From Stenotrophomonas lactitubi (lineage in GTDB: Bacteria; Pseudomonadota; Gammaproteobacteria; Xanthomonadales; Xanthomonadaceae), in contig NZ_PHQX01000001.1 of NCBI RefSeq assembly GCF_002803515.1, forward strand, positions 2,790,001 through 2,854,000: a stretch of 64,000 bases of DNA, written 5' to 3'. A program made the position numbers and the translations under genes. This document shows, piece by piece, positions 53,092 through 61,369 of the stretch. A model generated the notes under the pieces. It did no database searches and was not told the DNA's origin. It was given only the letters and a program-made list of their open reading frames with translations. Position 1 is the stretch's first letter; the number at the start of each line of letters is the position of its first letter.

Positions 53092-55929
53092 TCAGAAGCC
53101 AGTGCTGTAGCGCAGCGCCGCCTGCCGTGCATCATTGCCACCCACGCGCTGGTCGATACCCAGGCTCAGGCGGCCATTGCGGCCCCACCATGATTCCAGC
53201 GCCAGGCCGAACAAGGCACTGCCCCGCGGTGCGTCGACACCGGCCAACGGCGCCCAGGCATCAACGCCGACGAAGCTTGCCTGCCAGGCCTGCTCACTGC
53301 CATCCAGCCGTTGTTGCCATTCGGCATGGCCGCGCAGGGTCCAACGACCCCACTGCCGCTCGCCGCGCAGGCCCGCCAGCATCTCGCTGCGCTGTGCACG
53401 TGACGCCTCACCGCGCAGGCCGAAGCCGAAGCCACCCTGCTCGCTGAAGCCATCGGTATCCAGGCGCGTGCTGCTGGCCCCCAGGTACGGGGTCAACGAC
53501 GCACCGATGCGCCCGAAACGATAGCCGCCTTCGACGCTGGCACTGCTGAAACGCCCGCCGTAGCGCGCGGACACACCGTAGGCACCGGCACCCAGCAGCA
53601 ACTGGCGGTCCAGCTCACGGGTGAACTGACCAGTGCCGAACTGGGCCAGCGCATAGCCACGCCCCAGGTTCCAGCCGGCGTACAGCTGTGCCTGCGTCTG
53701 GCGGTCGCGGCCACGATCACCACTGAAGTTGCTGCCGCCGTTGCTGCGGGTTTCGCCGAAGGCCATGCCCAGCAGACCATTGCTGCCCAATGCCACGTCC
53801 TGGCCTGCCATCCAGCCCTGGCTGTCGGCGGCGTTGCCGGCAAAGCTGCCCTGACCGGCTTCGCCCAGCGCGCTCTGCCAGGCACCACGCAGCTTCGGCG
53901 CTGCCTGCACGCGGTCGAAGCGCTCGGCAACCGCACGGCGCGACATGTCCACACTGTCGAAGGTCGACGCTTCAGCGCGCGCATGCGCCTGTCCGGACAG
54001 GCTTTCCAGGCTCGCCGACAGGCCCTCGGTCCCGCCCGCCGTACGCTGCAGCGCGCCGGCGGCCGTACCGAACGCCGAACCCTGCAGATTCGCGTTGTGG
54101 TCCAGCGCGGTGAATGCCGACTCCACCCGCAGTGCCGATGCCTGTGCATTGGCGCCCAGACCGGACGCAGCGGCAGAAACACTGAGCTGGGTCAGGTCCA
54201 TCCACGCGTCGTTGCTGCCATAGCCGTACTGTGCCTGCAGCAGGGTCAGGCCGTTGGCGCCGGTGTTGGATACCGGTGTGGTGAACGTACCGTTGATACC
54301 GCCGTTGGCATGGATCAGCCCTTGCCGGCTGCCGACCTGCGGCACGTAACCGGAAACGATGCCATCGACCACCACGCCGCCGGCCAGCCGTGCGGTGCCG
54401 GTCACCTGCAGCGCGTTCACGCCCAGCGCGACGATCAGCCGCGCATCCGGACGCTGGCTGTAATTACCTTCGATGGTCGCGGTGGTGTTGGCGTTGATCA
54501 GCACCACGCTGGCGCCGTTGTCGACGTTGCCGATCACCCGCGGCGTGCCCGGCATGAACTGCAGGCCAGCCATTGAGACACCGCCGGCACCAGAGATGCT
54601 GACGTTGGAACGGATCACTGCCCCGCCCCGCAGGGCCAGGCTGCCGCGCTCGATGCGGGTATCGCCGCTGTAGCTGTTGTTGCCACTCAGCTCCAGCCGG
54701 CCATCGCCGCGCTTGACCAGGCCGCCAGCGCCTGCGATGTCGTTGCTCCAGATCGAGCCCGAGGATGGCGCGTCGACATTGACCGTGACATCGCCCCAGT
54801 CGAAGCGGCCGGGACCGTTCACCGCCTTGCCGACGTTGAGCAGGCCGTAGCCGTAGATCGGATCGACGCCCGGCGCACCGATGTCGGTGGCCGTGCCGAG
54901 CAGGGTCTGCCGCACCAGGTCGTTGTCGAAGTACGGGTAGCGCTGCCAGACCAGCGCCGCAGCGCCGGAGATCAGCGGCGCGGCGAAGGATGTGCCGTAG
55001 TTCCACAGATACTTGCCGGTACCCGGTTCGGGGAACACCGCGCTGCCGGGAGCGGTCAGGCAGTAACGCGCGGCGTCGCCACAGGCATTGGCCCAGGGGG
55101 CACGCTCACCCGGCTTGTTCGGATCGATCGCGGTGGCCACCAGCCAGCCTTTTTCCAGATCGGCTGCGGGCAGCGATCCGCCGAGGCCACGCTGGCTGGG
55201 CAACGCGGCCACGCTGCTGGGCTGGTCGCGCCCCTCGTTGCCTGCGGCGAACACCACCAGGCCGCCGTGGTTGATGATGAAGGGGCGGTATTCGGCCGCG
55301 ACCTGCGCGGTGGTGCCGAGGTCGGTCCAGTACAGGCCGCCCCAGGAATTGTTCATCACCTTCACGCCGTAGCCGATCAGGTCCTGGTGGACCCCGGCCA
55401 CGCCCAGCGTGCCGCTGAAGGAGTTGCCCTTTCCGCTGCCGTCATCCTGGGGCGTGGTGTCGGAAATGATGCGCGCCGAGACGATCTCCGCACCCGGTGC
55501 GATGCCTCCGGGCCAGACACCCACCGATGCACCGGCAGCCAGGCTGGCGACGGCCGTGCCATGGCCAAGCACGTCATCGACGTTGAGATTGTTGCGGCTC
55601 GGGTCGATGTAGTTGAGGTTGGCCACTACCCGTCCGTTCAGTGCCTCGGCGTTGCGCAGCACGCCCGAATCGACAATGCCGATGCGCACGCCGCGGCCGG
55701 TCACGCCAGTGGCCTGTGCGGCACGCGCGTTGGTCTGTGCCAGATGCGCATCCACCGCCGGCTCCAGCGGCTTGGACGCGGGAGGCGGGGTGACCGGGGG
55801 CGTTACCGGTGGCGTAACCGGTGGCGGGTCGATGCGCACGTTGCTGCCGCCCCCTCCACCGCCACACGCCGACAGCGCCACCGCCAGCGCCGATGCCAGG
55901 ACCGACCTTCCCATCGTCTTACGTTCCAT
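53092..55929 (-). CDS. Subtilisin-like lipoprotein autotransporter (SphB1/NalP type)
   Basis: A 945-residue surface protease. The signal peptide ends in a lipobox (LSAC, Cys22, followed by a Gly run); a PVTPPVTPPVTPPP spacer leads to an S8 subtilisin domain with the triad Asp87 (GIVDSGV), His123 (GHGTAVAS) and Ser314 (GTSFAAPLISG), plus Asn231 (AAGNEG). A PATR-type beta repeat (LVKRGDGRLELSGNNSYSGDTRIERGSLAL) and a C-terminal autotransporter beta-barrel (about 690-945, ending RYSTGF) follow. The start 55929 has GGAAGGA 5 nt upstream. Confidence 0.93.
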   Translation of the reverse strand: MERKTMGRSVLASALAVALSACGGGGGGSNVRIDPPPVTPPVTPPVTPPPASKPLEPAVDAHLAQTNARAAQATGVTGRGVRIGIVDSGVLRNAEALNGRVVANLNYIDPSRNNLNVDDVLGHGTAVASLAAGASVGVWPGGIAPGAEIVSARIISDTTPQDDGSGKGNSFSGTLGVAGVHQDLIGYGVKVMNNSWGGLYWTDLGTTAQVAAEYRPFIINHGGLVVFAAGNEGRDQPSSVAALPSQRGLGGSLPAADLEKGWLVATAIDPNKPGERAPWANACGDAARYCLTAPGSAVFPEPGTGKYLWNYGTSFAAPLISGAAALVWQRYPYFDNDLVRQTLLGTATDIGAPGVDPIYGYGLLNVGKAVNGPGRFDWGDVTVNVDAPSSGSIWSNDIAGAGGLVKRGDGRLELSGNNSYSGDTRIERGSLALRGGAVIRSNVSISGAGGVSMAGLQFMPGTPRVIGNVDNGASVVLINANTTATIEGNYSQRPDARLIVALGVNALQVTGTARLAGGVVVDGIVSGYVPQVGSRQGLIHANGGINGTFTTPVSNTGANGLTLLQAQYGYGSNDAWMDLTQLSVSAAASGLGANAQASALRVESAFTALDHNANLQGSAFGTAAGALQRTAGGTEGLSASLESLSGQAHARAEASTFDSVDMSRRAVAERFDRVQAAPKLRGAWQSALGEAGQGSFAGNAADSQGWMAGQDVALGSNGLLGMAFGETRSNGGSNFSGDRGRDRQTQAQLYAGWNLGRGYALAQFGTGQFTRELDRQLLLGAGAYGVSARYGGRFSSASVEGGYRFGRIGASLTPYLGASSTRLDTDGFSEQGGFGFGLRGEASRAQRSEMLAGLRGERQWGRWTLRGHAEWQQRLDGSEQAWQASFVGVDAWAPLAGVDAPRGSALFGLALESWWGRNGRLSLGIDQRVGGNDARQAALRYSTGF

Positions 55930-56110
55930 CGTTTCCTTCCCATGAACGTTGGCCTGCCGCCATCCGGGCAGGCATCCAGGACTGCCCAGCGGCAGTCTTC
56001 GCCGACCCTCTATACTGAGCCGACCCCCACGCAGTCTGCCGGGAAACGGCGCCGCTTCCAACGCCCGTCGTCTCCTTTCCGAACATTGCTCACGCATCAA
56101 CGAGATTGCC

Positions 56111-57286
56111 ATGTCCAACATCGTCATCGCCGCCGCCAAGCGCACCGCCATCGGCTCCTTCCTCGGCCAGTTCAACGGCGTTCCGACCCCGACCCTCGGC
56201 GCGGCCGCCATCGCCGCCGCGCTGGAACAGTCGGGCGTTCCTGCCAGCGACGTCTCCGAAGTCCTGATGGGCTGCGTGCTGCCGGCCAATCTCGGCCAGG
56301 CGCCTGCCCGCCAGGCAGCGATCGCCGCCGGCATCCCGCTGTCGGTCGGCGCGACCACCCTCAACAAGGTCTGTGGTTCGGGCATGAAGGCCATCATGCT
56401 CGGCCATGACCTGATCAAGGCCGGTTCGGCCAAGGTCGTGGTCGCCGGCGGCATGGAATCGATGTCCAACGCCCCGCATCTGCTGCCCAATTCGCGCACC
56501 GGCAACCGGTTCGGCAACTTCCAGGCCGTGGACCACATGGCCCACGACGGCCTGGTCAACGCCTATGACGGCAAGGCCATGGGCGAATTCGCCGAATGCG
56601 CCGTGGACAAGTACCAGTTCACCCGCGAAGAGCAGGACGCTTACTCCATCGAATCGGTCAAGCGCGCACAGGCGGCCCAGGCCAACGGCGCCTTCGCCGA
56701 CGAAATCGTTGCGGTGAAGGTCGCCACCCGCAAGGGTGAAGTCGAGGTCGCCAGCGACGAACAGCCCGGCCGTTCGGACATCGCCAAGATCCCGACCCTG
56801 CGCCCGGCCTTCAAGAAGGACGGCAGCGTGACCGCCGCCAGTTCCTCCAGCATTTCCGATGGCGCCGCCGCCGTGGTCCTGCTGACCGAAGAAGATGCTG
56901 CCGCACGCGGCCTGCAGCCGCTGGCGCGCATCGTCGGCCATGCCACCCATTCGCAGGAACCGGAGTGGTTCACCACCGCCCCGATCGGCGCCATCCACAC
57001 CCTGCTGGAGAAGACCGGCTGGTCGCTGGACCAGATCGATCTGTTCGAAATCAACGAGGCCTTTGCCGTGGTGGCGATGGCACCGATGCGCGAACTGGGC
57101 ATCCCGCACGACAAGCTCAACGTGAATGGCGGTGCCTGCGCGCTGGGCCATCCCATCGGTGCCTCCGGCGCACGCCTGGTGGTCACCCTGGTCAACGCAT
57201 TGCGCACGCGCGGCGGCAAGCGCGGCATTGCCACCCTGTGCATCGGCGGCGGCGAAGCGACGGCTATCGCCATCGAGTTGATCTGA
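56111..57286 (+). CDS. Acetyl-CoA C-acetyltransferase (thiolase)
   Basis: A 391-residue thiolase. The nucleophile Cys88 is in TTLNKVCGSGMKA, INEAFAVVAMAP and NVNGGACALGHPIGASGAR bear the catalytic His, and CIGGGEATAIAIE holds the second Cys near residue 378. It condenses two acetyl-CoA or thiolyses acetoacetyl-CoA in fatty-acid, ketone or PHB metabolism. The gene stands alone on its strand and the divergent autotransporter gene is 181 nt upstream. Confidence 0.95.
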   Translation: MSNIVIAAAKRTAIGSFLGQFNGVPTPTLGAAAIAAALEQSGVPASDVSEVLMGCVLPANLGQAPARQAAIAAGIPLSVGATTLNKVCGSGMKAIMLGHDLIKAGSAKVVVAGGMESMSNAPHLLPNSRTGNRFGNFQAVDHMAHDGLVNAYDGKAMGEFAECAVDKYQFTREEQDAYSIESVKRAQAAQANGAFADEIVAVKVATRKGEVEVASDEQPGRSDIAKIPTLRPAFKKDGSVTAASSSSISDGAAAVVLLTEEDAAARGLQPLARIVGHATHSQEPEWFTTAPIGAIHTLLEKTGWSLDQIDLFEINEAFAVVAMAPMRELGIPHDKLNVNGGACALGHPIGASGARLVVTLVNALRTRGGKRGIATLCIGGGEATAIAIELI

Positions 57287-57328
57287 AAGGGTTTAACGTC
57301 TATTTCGCAAAAATGAATGCGGGATCGC

Positions 57329-57356
57329 TTGACACCCAATCTTGGCTTGTCATCAT
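57329..57356 (+). promoter_or_regulatory. Probable promoter of the first Ala-rich lipoprotein
   Basis: A consensus TTGACA -35 (57329-57334) is followed after 16 nt by CATCAT (57351-57356), a poor -10. It is 55 nt before the ATG. The exact TTGACA in a GC-rich genome makes this a reasonable guess. Confidence 0.45.
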
Positions 57357-57410
57357 GTTGTCGGCGCGCAGCATGCGCGTTGCCTAATTCTAACGACGAG
57401 GATTTACACA

Positions 57411-57752
57411 ATGAGCATCAACAAGCTGCTGGTCGCGATGTCCCTGGCTCTGGCCCTGGCCGCCTGCTCGAAGCAGGAAGCTGCCCAGGACGCCGCTGCT
57501 TCGGCCAACCAGGCCGCCACCGAAGCCCAGGCTGCTGCCGACCAGGCCGCCGCTGCTGGCGCCCAGACCGCCGACGCTGCCCAGCAGGCCGCTGACACCG
57601 CCGCCACCGCTGCTGACGCTTCGGTTGACGCCGCTGCCCAGGCTGCTGGCGCTGCCACCGACGCTGCTGCCGGCGCTGCTGCCGACGCTGCCAAGGCTGC
57701 TGAAGGCACCGCCGAGAAGGCCAAGGACGCTGCTGAAGAAGCCAAGAAGTAA
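57411..57752 (+). CDS. Alanine-rich lipoprotein 1
   Basis: A 113-residue lipoprotein. The signal peptide MSINKLLVAMSLALALAAC ends in lipobox LAAC (Cys19). The mature part is almost only Ala, Asp, Gln, Glu and Lys (AQAAADQAAAAGAQTADAAQQAAD...), predicted as one long helix, reminiscent of Lpp/OmpA-linker-like coiled coils. The end is Lys-rich (AEKAKDAAEEAKK). It has a GAGGA ribosome site and is followed by a strong terminator and a paralogue. Confidence 0.8.
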   Translation: MSINKLLVAMSLALALAACSKQEAAQDAAASANQAATEAQAAADQAAAAGAQTADAAQQAADTAATAADASVDAAAQAAGAATDAAAGAAADAAKAAEGTAEKAKDAAEEAKK

Positions 57753-57780
57753 TAACTTCTTTCTTCAAGCTGTTCTGAAG

Positions 57781-57810
57781 AAGCCGCTGGTTCGCCAGCG
57801 GCTTTTTCTT
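57781..57810 (+). terminator. Rho-independent terminator of lipoprotein 1
   Basis: AAGCCGCTGG / CCAGCGGCTT (10 bp) with a TTCG loop is followed by TTTCTT, 28 nt after the stop codon. Confidence 0.92.
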
Positions 57811-57901
57811 TGCGCGCAGTTCCGTGCGCAGGTCACCACCACGTCTTCACAACGGTATGAATAGGCTGGCGTCCCCATCCATTGCAGTACCGGAGACCGC
57901 C

Positions 57902-58312
57902 ATGAAGATTCGCCCGCTGACCACCACCCTGCTGGCCGCCTCCCTGCTGCTTGCACTGGCCGCCTGCAAGGGCCCGGAAGCCGAACAGGCCAAGCAGGAT
58001 GCCGCGCAGGCCGCCGACAGCGCCGGTGCCGCCGCACGCGATGCCGTCGACAAGGCCGCTGCAGCCACCCGTGACGCCGCCGACAAGACCGCCGCTGCCT
58101 CCGAGCAGGCTGCCGCCGACACCCAGCAGGCGTTGGACAGCGCTGCCGCCGCCACCGCCAACGCGGCCGACAAGGCCAAGGTCGCAGCGACCGATGCCGC
58201 TGCGCACGCCAGCGACGCCACTGCCGATGCCGCGCAGAAGGTTGCCGACAAGGCTCGCGATGTGGCCGACGACGCCAAGGCCACCGCCGCCAAGGAAGAA
58301 GCCAAGCACTAA
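57902..58312 (+). CDS. Alanine-rich lipoprotein 2 (paralogue)
   Basis: A 136-residue lipoprotein with lipobox LAAC (MKIRPLTTTLLAASLLLALAACKGPEAEQ). The mature chain repeats AADKxAAA/ADxAAQK-like 11-residue units (AVDKAAAATRDAADKTAAASEQAAADTQQALDSAAAA), strongly helical, as in LEA-like or apolipoprotein-like proteins. It is a tandem paralogue of the previous gene, separated by a terminator and 91 nt, so separately regulated. Likely an envelope-associated helix; function unknown. Confidence 0.8.
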   Translation: MKIRPLTTTLLAASLLLALAACKGPEAEQAKQDAAQAADSAGAAARDAVDKAAAATRDAADKTAAASEQAAADTQQALDSAAAATANAADKAKVAATDAAAHASDATADAAQKVADKARDVADDAKATAAKEEAKH

Positions 58313-58324
58313 GGCCTTCGCGTT

Positions 58325-58377
58325 CGCCGGGCATGGCCCGGCGCTACCGGAAAAGCCGAGCACGGGCTCGGCTCTAC
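58325..58377 (-). repeat. Two SMAG palindromes
   Basis: Both are in minus orientation: CGCCGGGC-ATG-GCCCGGCG plus CTAC (58325-58347) and AGCCGAGC-ACG-GGCTCGGCT plus CTAC (58354-58377). Confidence 0.85.
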
Positions 58378-58380
58378 AGG

Positions 58381-58410
58381 AAAAGCCGCGGCATCGCCGC
58401 GGCTTTTCTG
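58381..58410 (+). terminator. Terminator after lipoprotein 2
   Basis: A perfect 12-bp stem AAAAGCCGCGGC / GCCGCGGCTTTT with a 3-nt loop; its own T run then CTGCTTTTC. It can act in both directions because the arms end in A and T runs. Confidence 0.85.
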
Positions 58411-58430
58411 CTTTTCGCTTCTTCTGTTGA

Positions 58431-58565
58431 TTCCGTGCTGAGCGCCCACGGAAACCGTCCAAGGCCGCGCGGGTGGGCTGCGCAGGGGCGTGAGCCGCAT
58501 GGATGCGGCGACCGAGCTTACAGGGACGTACTTGCAGCGCCCCCTGCGCAGCGCACCCGCGCGGC
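58431..58565 (+). repeat. Long-hairpin element with 52-nt core, copy D
   Basis: An upstream 7-bp hairpin (TTCCGTG/CACGGAA, 9-nt loop) has the same geometry as in copy A but a different sequence. A 25-bp stem follows (58464-58488 with 58541-58565, one mismatch). The core is exactly 52 nt (58489-58540). The usual tail is replaced by a GCTGCT...AGCAGC hairpin before the aidB-like gene. Confidence 0.85.
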
Positions 58566-58618
58566 GCTGCTCACACTCCAGCAGCGCCCACCACGAGGGG
58601 CTCCGCCGTTGGCCGCCG

Positions 58619-60256
58619 CTACGGCAGCGCGCGCGCCAGCATCCCCGCCACATCCACCCCGGCCGGCAGCGTGCCGAACGCCAACCCATGTTCGCCCTGC
58701 AGCCGGCTGCGGATGAATGCTTCTGCCATCGGACTGCGTGCACGCAGCAACAACGCCGCCTGCAGCAGCAAGGCCGTGCGTTCGCACAACACCCGCGCCT
58801 GTGCCTCCTCCGGTGCCGCCGCATCGCGCCACTGCTGCAGCGCCGCCGCATAGCGCGCATCACGGTCGGCCACCGCCTCCAGTTCACCGCGCAGTGCCGC
58901 CAGCACCTCCGGTTCGCGCGCCAGCGCGCGCAGCACATCCAGGCACTGGATGTTGCCGCTGCCCTCCCAGATCGAATTCAACGGCGCCTGCCGGTACAGC
59001 CGCGGCAACATCGATTCCTCCACGTAGCCGGCACCGCCCAGGCATTCCTGTGCTTCATTGACGAACGCAGGCGCACGCTTGCATATCCAGTACTTGCCCA
59101 ATGCCGTACCCAGCCGCGCAAGCGCGGCCTCGGACGCATCGCTGCCGGCGTGATCGACCGCGCGCGCGATACGCATCGCCAGCACCGTGGCGGCTTCCGA
59201 TTCCAGCGCCAGATCGGCCAGCACGTTGGTCATCAGCGGATGGTCCATCAGTGGCTTGCCAAAGGTGCGTCGATGCCGCGCGTGATGCAGCGCCTGTGCC
59301 AGCGCCATGCGCATTTCCGCCGCAGCGCCCAGCATGCAGTCCAGCCGGGTCATCATCACCATGCCGATGATGGTGGCCACGCCACGCCCTTCCTCGCCCA
59401 CCCGCCAGGCCTGCGCACCGCAGAACTCCACTTCACTGGAGGCGTTGGCCCAGTCGCCCAGCTTGTCCTTCAAGCGCATCAGGCGGAACGCATTGCGATC
59501 GCCGTCGGCCAGCCGCCGTGGCATCAACAGGCAGGTCAATCCGGCCGGCGCCTGCGCCAGTACCAGGAAGCCATCGCACATCGGTGCGGAGAAGAACCAC
59601 TTGTGCCCGACCAGTCGATAGCGCTCGCCATCGATGGGTTCGGCGCGGGTGGTGTTGGCGCGCACGTCCGAGCCGCCCTGCTTCTCGGTCATGCCCATGC
59701 CCAGGGTGATGCCGGCCTTGTCGGCCACCGGCACATCACGCGGGTCGTATACCGGTGCAGCGGCCTTGCGCGACCACTCGGCCAGATGCGGCTGCCCGCG
59801 CAGCACGGCCACTGCGGCATGGGTCATGGTCAGCGGGCAGCTGGTGCCTGCCTCGGCCTGGTGGTGCAGGTAGCTCAGTGCAGCGCGCGCGACATGGGCG
59901 CCGGGCTGCGGCTCATGCCAGGACAGTCCTGCAACGCCATGCTCCTTCGCCGTCTGCATCAGCTGGTGGTACGCCGGATGGAATTCCACGGTATCGATGC
60001 GATGGCCCTGCGCATCGTGCGTGCGAAGGCGTGGGCGGTCGCGGTTGGCGTCGAAGCCGATGCGGTACAGCTCGTCGCCAGCCAACCCTCCGTACACCGC
60101 CAGGCGTGGCGCGAACGCTGCCGCACCCTCGCGCTGCACGGCCTCCATCAGTGCGATGTCGTCGGTCCACAACTGGCGACCGGCGAACGGTGGCGGCTGG
60201 TTGAGCACCACGTGGGTTTCGTAGGGAGCGCTGCTGTTGAAGCTCGGTCCACTCAT
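58619..60256 (-). CDS. AidB-like acyl-CoA dehydrogenase
   Basis: A 545-residue flavoprotein matching the DNA-alkylation-response AidB subgroup of acyl-CoA dehydrogenases. THVVLNQPPPFAGRQLWTDD at the start, LGMGMTEKQGGSDVRANTT (flavin site), HKWFFSAPMCDGFLVLAQAP and GSGNIQCLDVLRALAREPEVL at the end are typical of AidB. E. coli AidB binds DNA and protects it in the adaptive response. The ATG at 60256 has GGAAGGA upstream. No ada/alkB is in view. Confidence 0.9.
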   Translation of the reverse strand: MSGPSFNSSAPYETHVVLNQPPPFAGRQLWTDDIALMEAVQREGAAAFAPRLAVYGGLAGDELYRIGFDANRDRPRLRTHDAQGHRIDTVEFHPAYHQLMQTAKEHGVAGLSWHEPQPGAHVARAALSYLHHQAEAGTSCPLTMTHAAVAVLRGQPHLAEWSRKAAAPVYDPRDVPVADKAGITLGMGMTEKQGGSDVRANTTRAEPIDGERYRLVGHKWFFSAPMCDGFLVLAQAPAGLTCLLMPRRLADGDRNAFRLMRLKDKLGDWANASSEVEFCGAQAWRVGEEGRGVATIIGMVMMTRLDCMLGAAAEMRMALAQALHHARHRRTFGKPLMDHPLMTNVLADLALESEAATVLAMRIARAVDHAGSDASEAALARLGTALGKYWICKRAPAFVNEAQECLGGAGYVEESMLPRLYRQAPLNSIWEGSGNIQCLDVLRALAREPEVLAALRGELEAVADRDARYAAALQQWRDAAAPEEAQARVLCERTALLLQAALLLRARSPMAEAFIRSRLQGEHGLAFGTLPAGVDVAGMLARALP

Positions 60257-60370
60257 CGGTTCCTTCCCCGCCGGCAAGAGGTGTGCGGCCCGATTGTGCC
60301 GTATCGTCCGGCAACCCCGCGTTCAGGCCGATTCTCGCCGCGTGCACGACCGCCACGCCACAGTGATGGC

Positions 60371-61369
60371 ATGGCAGGCAATGACGATCTGGTGGTACTG
60401 CGGCCGGAAGGGCTGTACTGCGCGGCAGGCGATTTCCATATCGATCCCTGGCGGCCGGTACCGCGCGCGGTCATCACCCATGGCCATGGCGATCATGCGC
60501 GACCCGGCATGGGTGAGTACCACTGCAGCACCGGCAGCGTGCCGATCCTGCGCTGGCGCCTGGGCGATGTGCCGCTGCACGCGCATGCCGAGGGCGTGCC
60601 GTTCGCGCTGGGCCGGGTGCAGGTATCGCTGCATCCAGCCGGTCACGTGCTCGGCTCATCGCAGGTGCGCATCGACGACGGCGAGCAGGTCTGGGTGGCA
60701 TCGGGCGACTACAAGCGGCAACCCGATCCCACCTGCACACCGTTCGAAGTGGTGCCCTGCGATACCTTCATCACCGAAGCGACCTTTGCGCTGCCGATCT
60801 ATCGCTGGCCCGATACCCGCGCAGTGGCGGCCGAGATCGCCGCCTGGCGTCGCGAGTGTGCGCAGCGTGGGGAAGCGGCCGTGCTGCTCTGTTATGCACT
60901 GGGCAAGGCGCAACGTGTGCTTGCCGAGCTGCGCGCGGTGGATGACCAGCCTGCCTGGCTGCATGGCGCCATCGCCAACGGCGTCGCCGTCTATCGCCAG
61001 GCCGGTGTACCGATGCTCGACACGCTCACGGTTGCCGAGCAGGGACGTCAGCCCGATGCCGCAGGCCAGCTGATCCTGGCGCCGCCCTCGGCCGCCGGCA
61101 CGCCCTGGCTGCGCCGGTTCGGCCGCCACCAGCTCGGCTTCGCCTCGGGCTGGATGCAGTTGCGCGGCAACCGCCGCCGCCGCAACGTCGACCGTGGCTT
61201 CGTGATCTCCGACCATGCCGACTGGCCTGCGTTGCTGCAGACCATCACGCAGACCGGGGCGCGGAGGATCATCGCCACCCACGGCAACACCGATGCGCTG
61301 ATTCCGTACCTGCGCGAACGCGGCATTGCCGCCGAAGCCTTCCGCACCGATTTCGGAGGCGAGGAATGA
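60371..61369 (+). CDS. Ligase-associated DNA exonuclease
   Basis: A 332-residue metallo-beta-lactamase-fold nuclease with the metal motif HGHGDH (ITHGHGDHARPG), AGHVLGSSQVRI, ASGDYKRQPDP and a final SDHADW...THGNTDAL. This is the predicted exonuclease that is co-encoded with an ATP-dependent ligase and a DEXH helicase. It is a mRNA 3'-end processing (CPSF-like/beta-CASP-related) fold. Its stop codon overlaps the ligase start (ATGA). The start is ATG 60371. Confidence 0.88.
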   Translation: MAGNDDLVVLRPEGLYCAAGDFHIDPWRPVPRAVITHGHGDHARPGMGEYHCSTGSVPILRWRLGDVPLHAHAEGVPFALGRVQVSLHPAGHVLGSSQVRIDDGEQVWVASGDYKRQPDPTCTPFEVVPCDTFITEATFALPIYRWPDTRAVAAEIAAWRRECAQRGEAAVLLCYALGKAQRVLAELRAVDDQPAWLHGAIANGVAVYRQAGVPMLDTLTVAEQGRQPDAAGQLILAPPSAAGTPWLRRFGRHQLGFASGWMQLRGNRRRRNVDRGFVISDHADWPALLQTITQTGARRIIATHGNTDALIPYLRERGIAAEAFRTDFGGEE

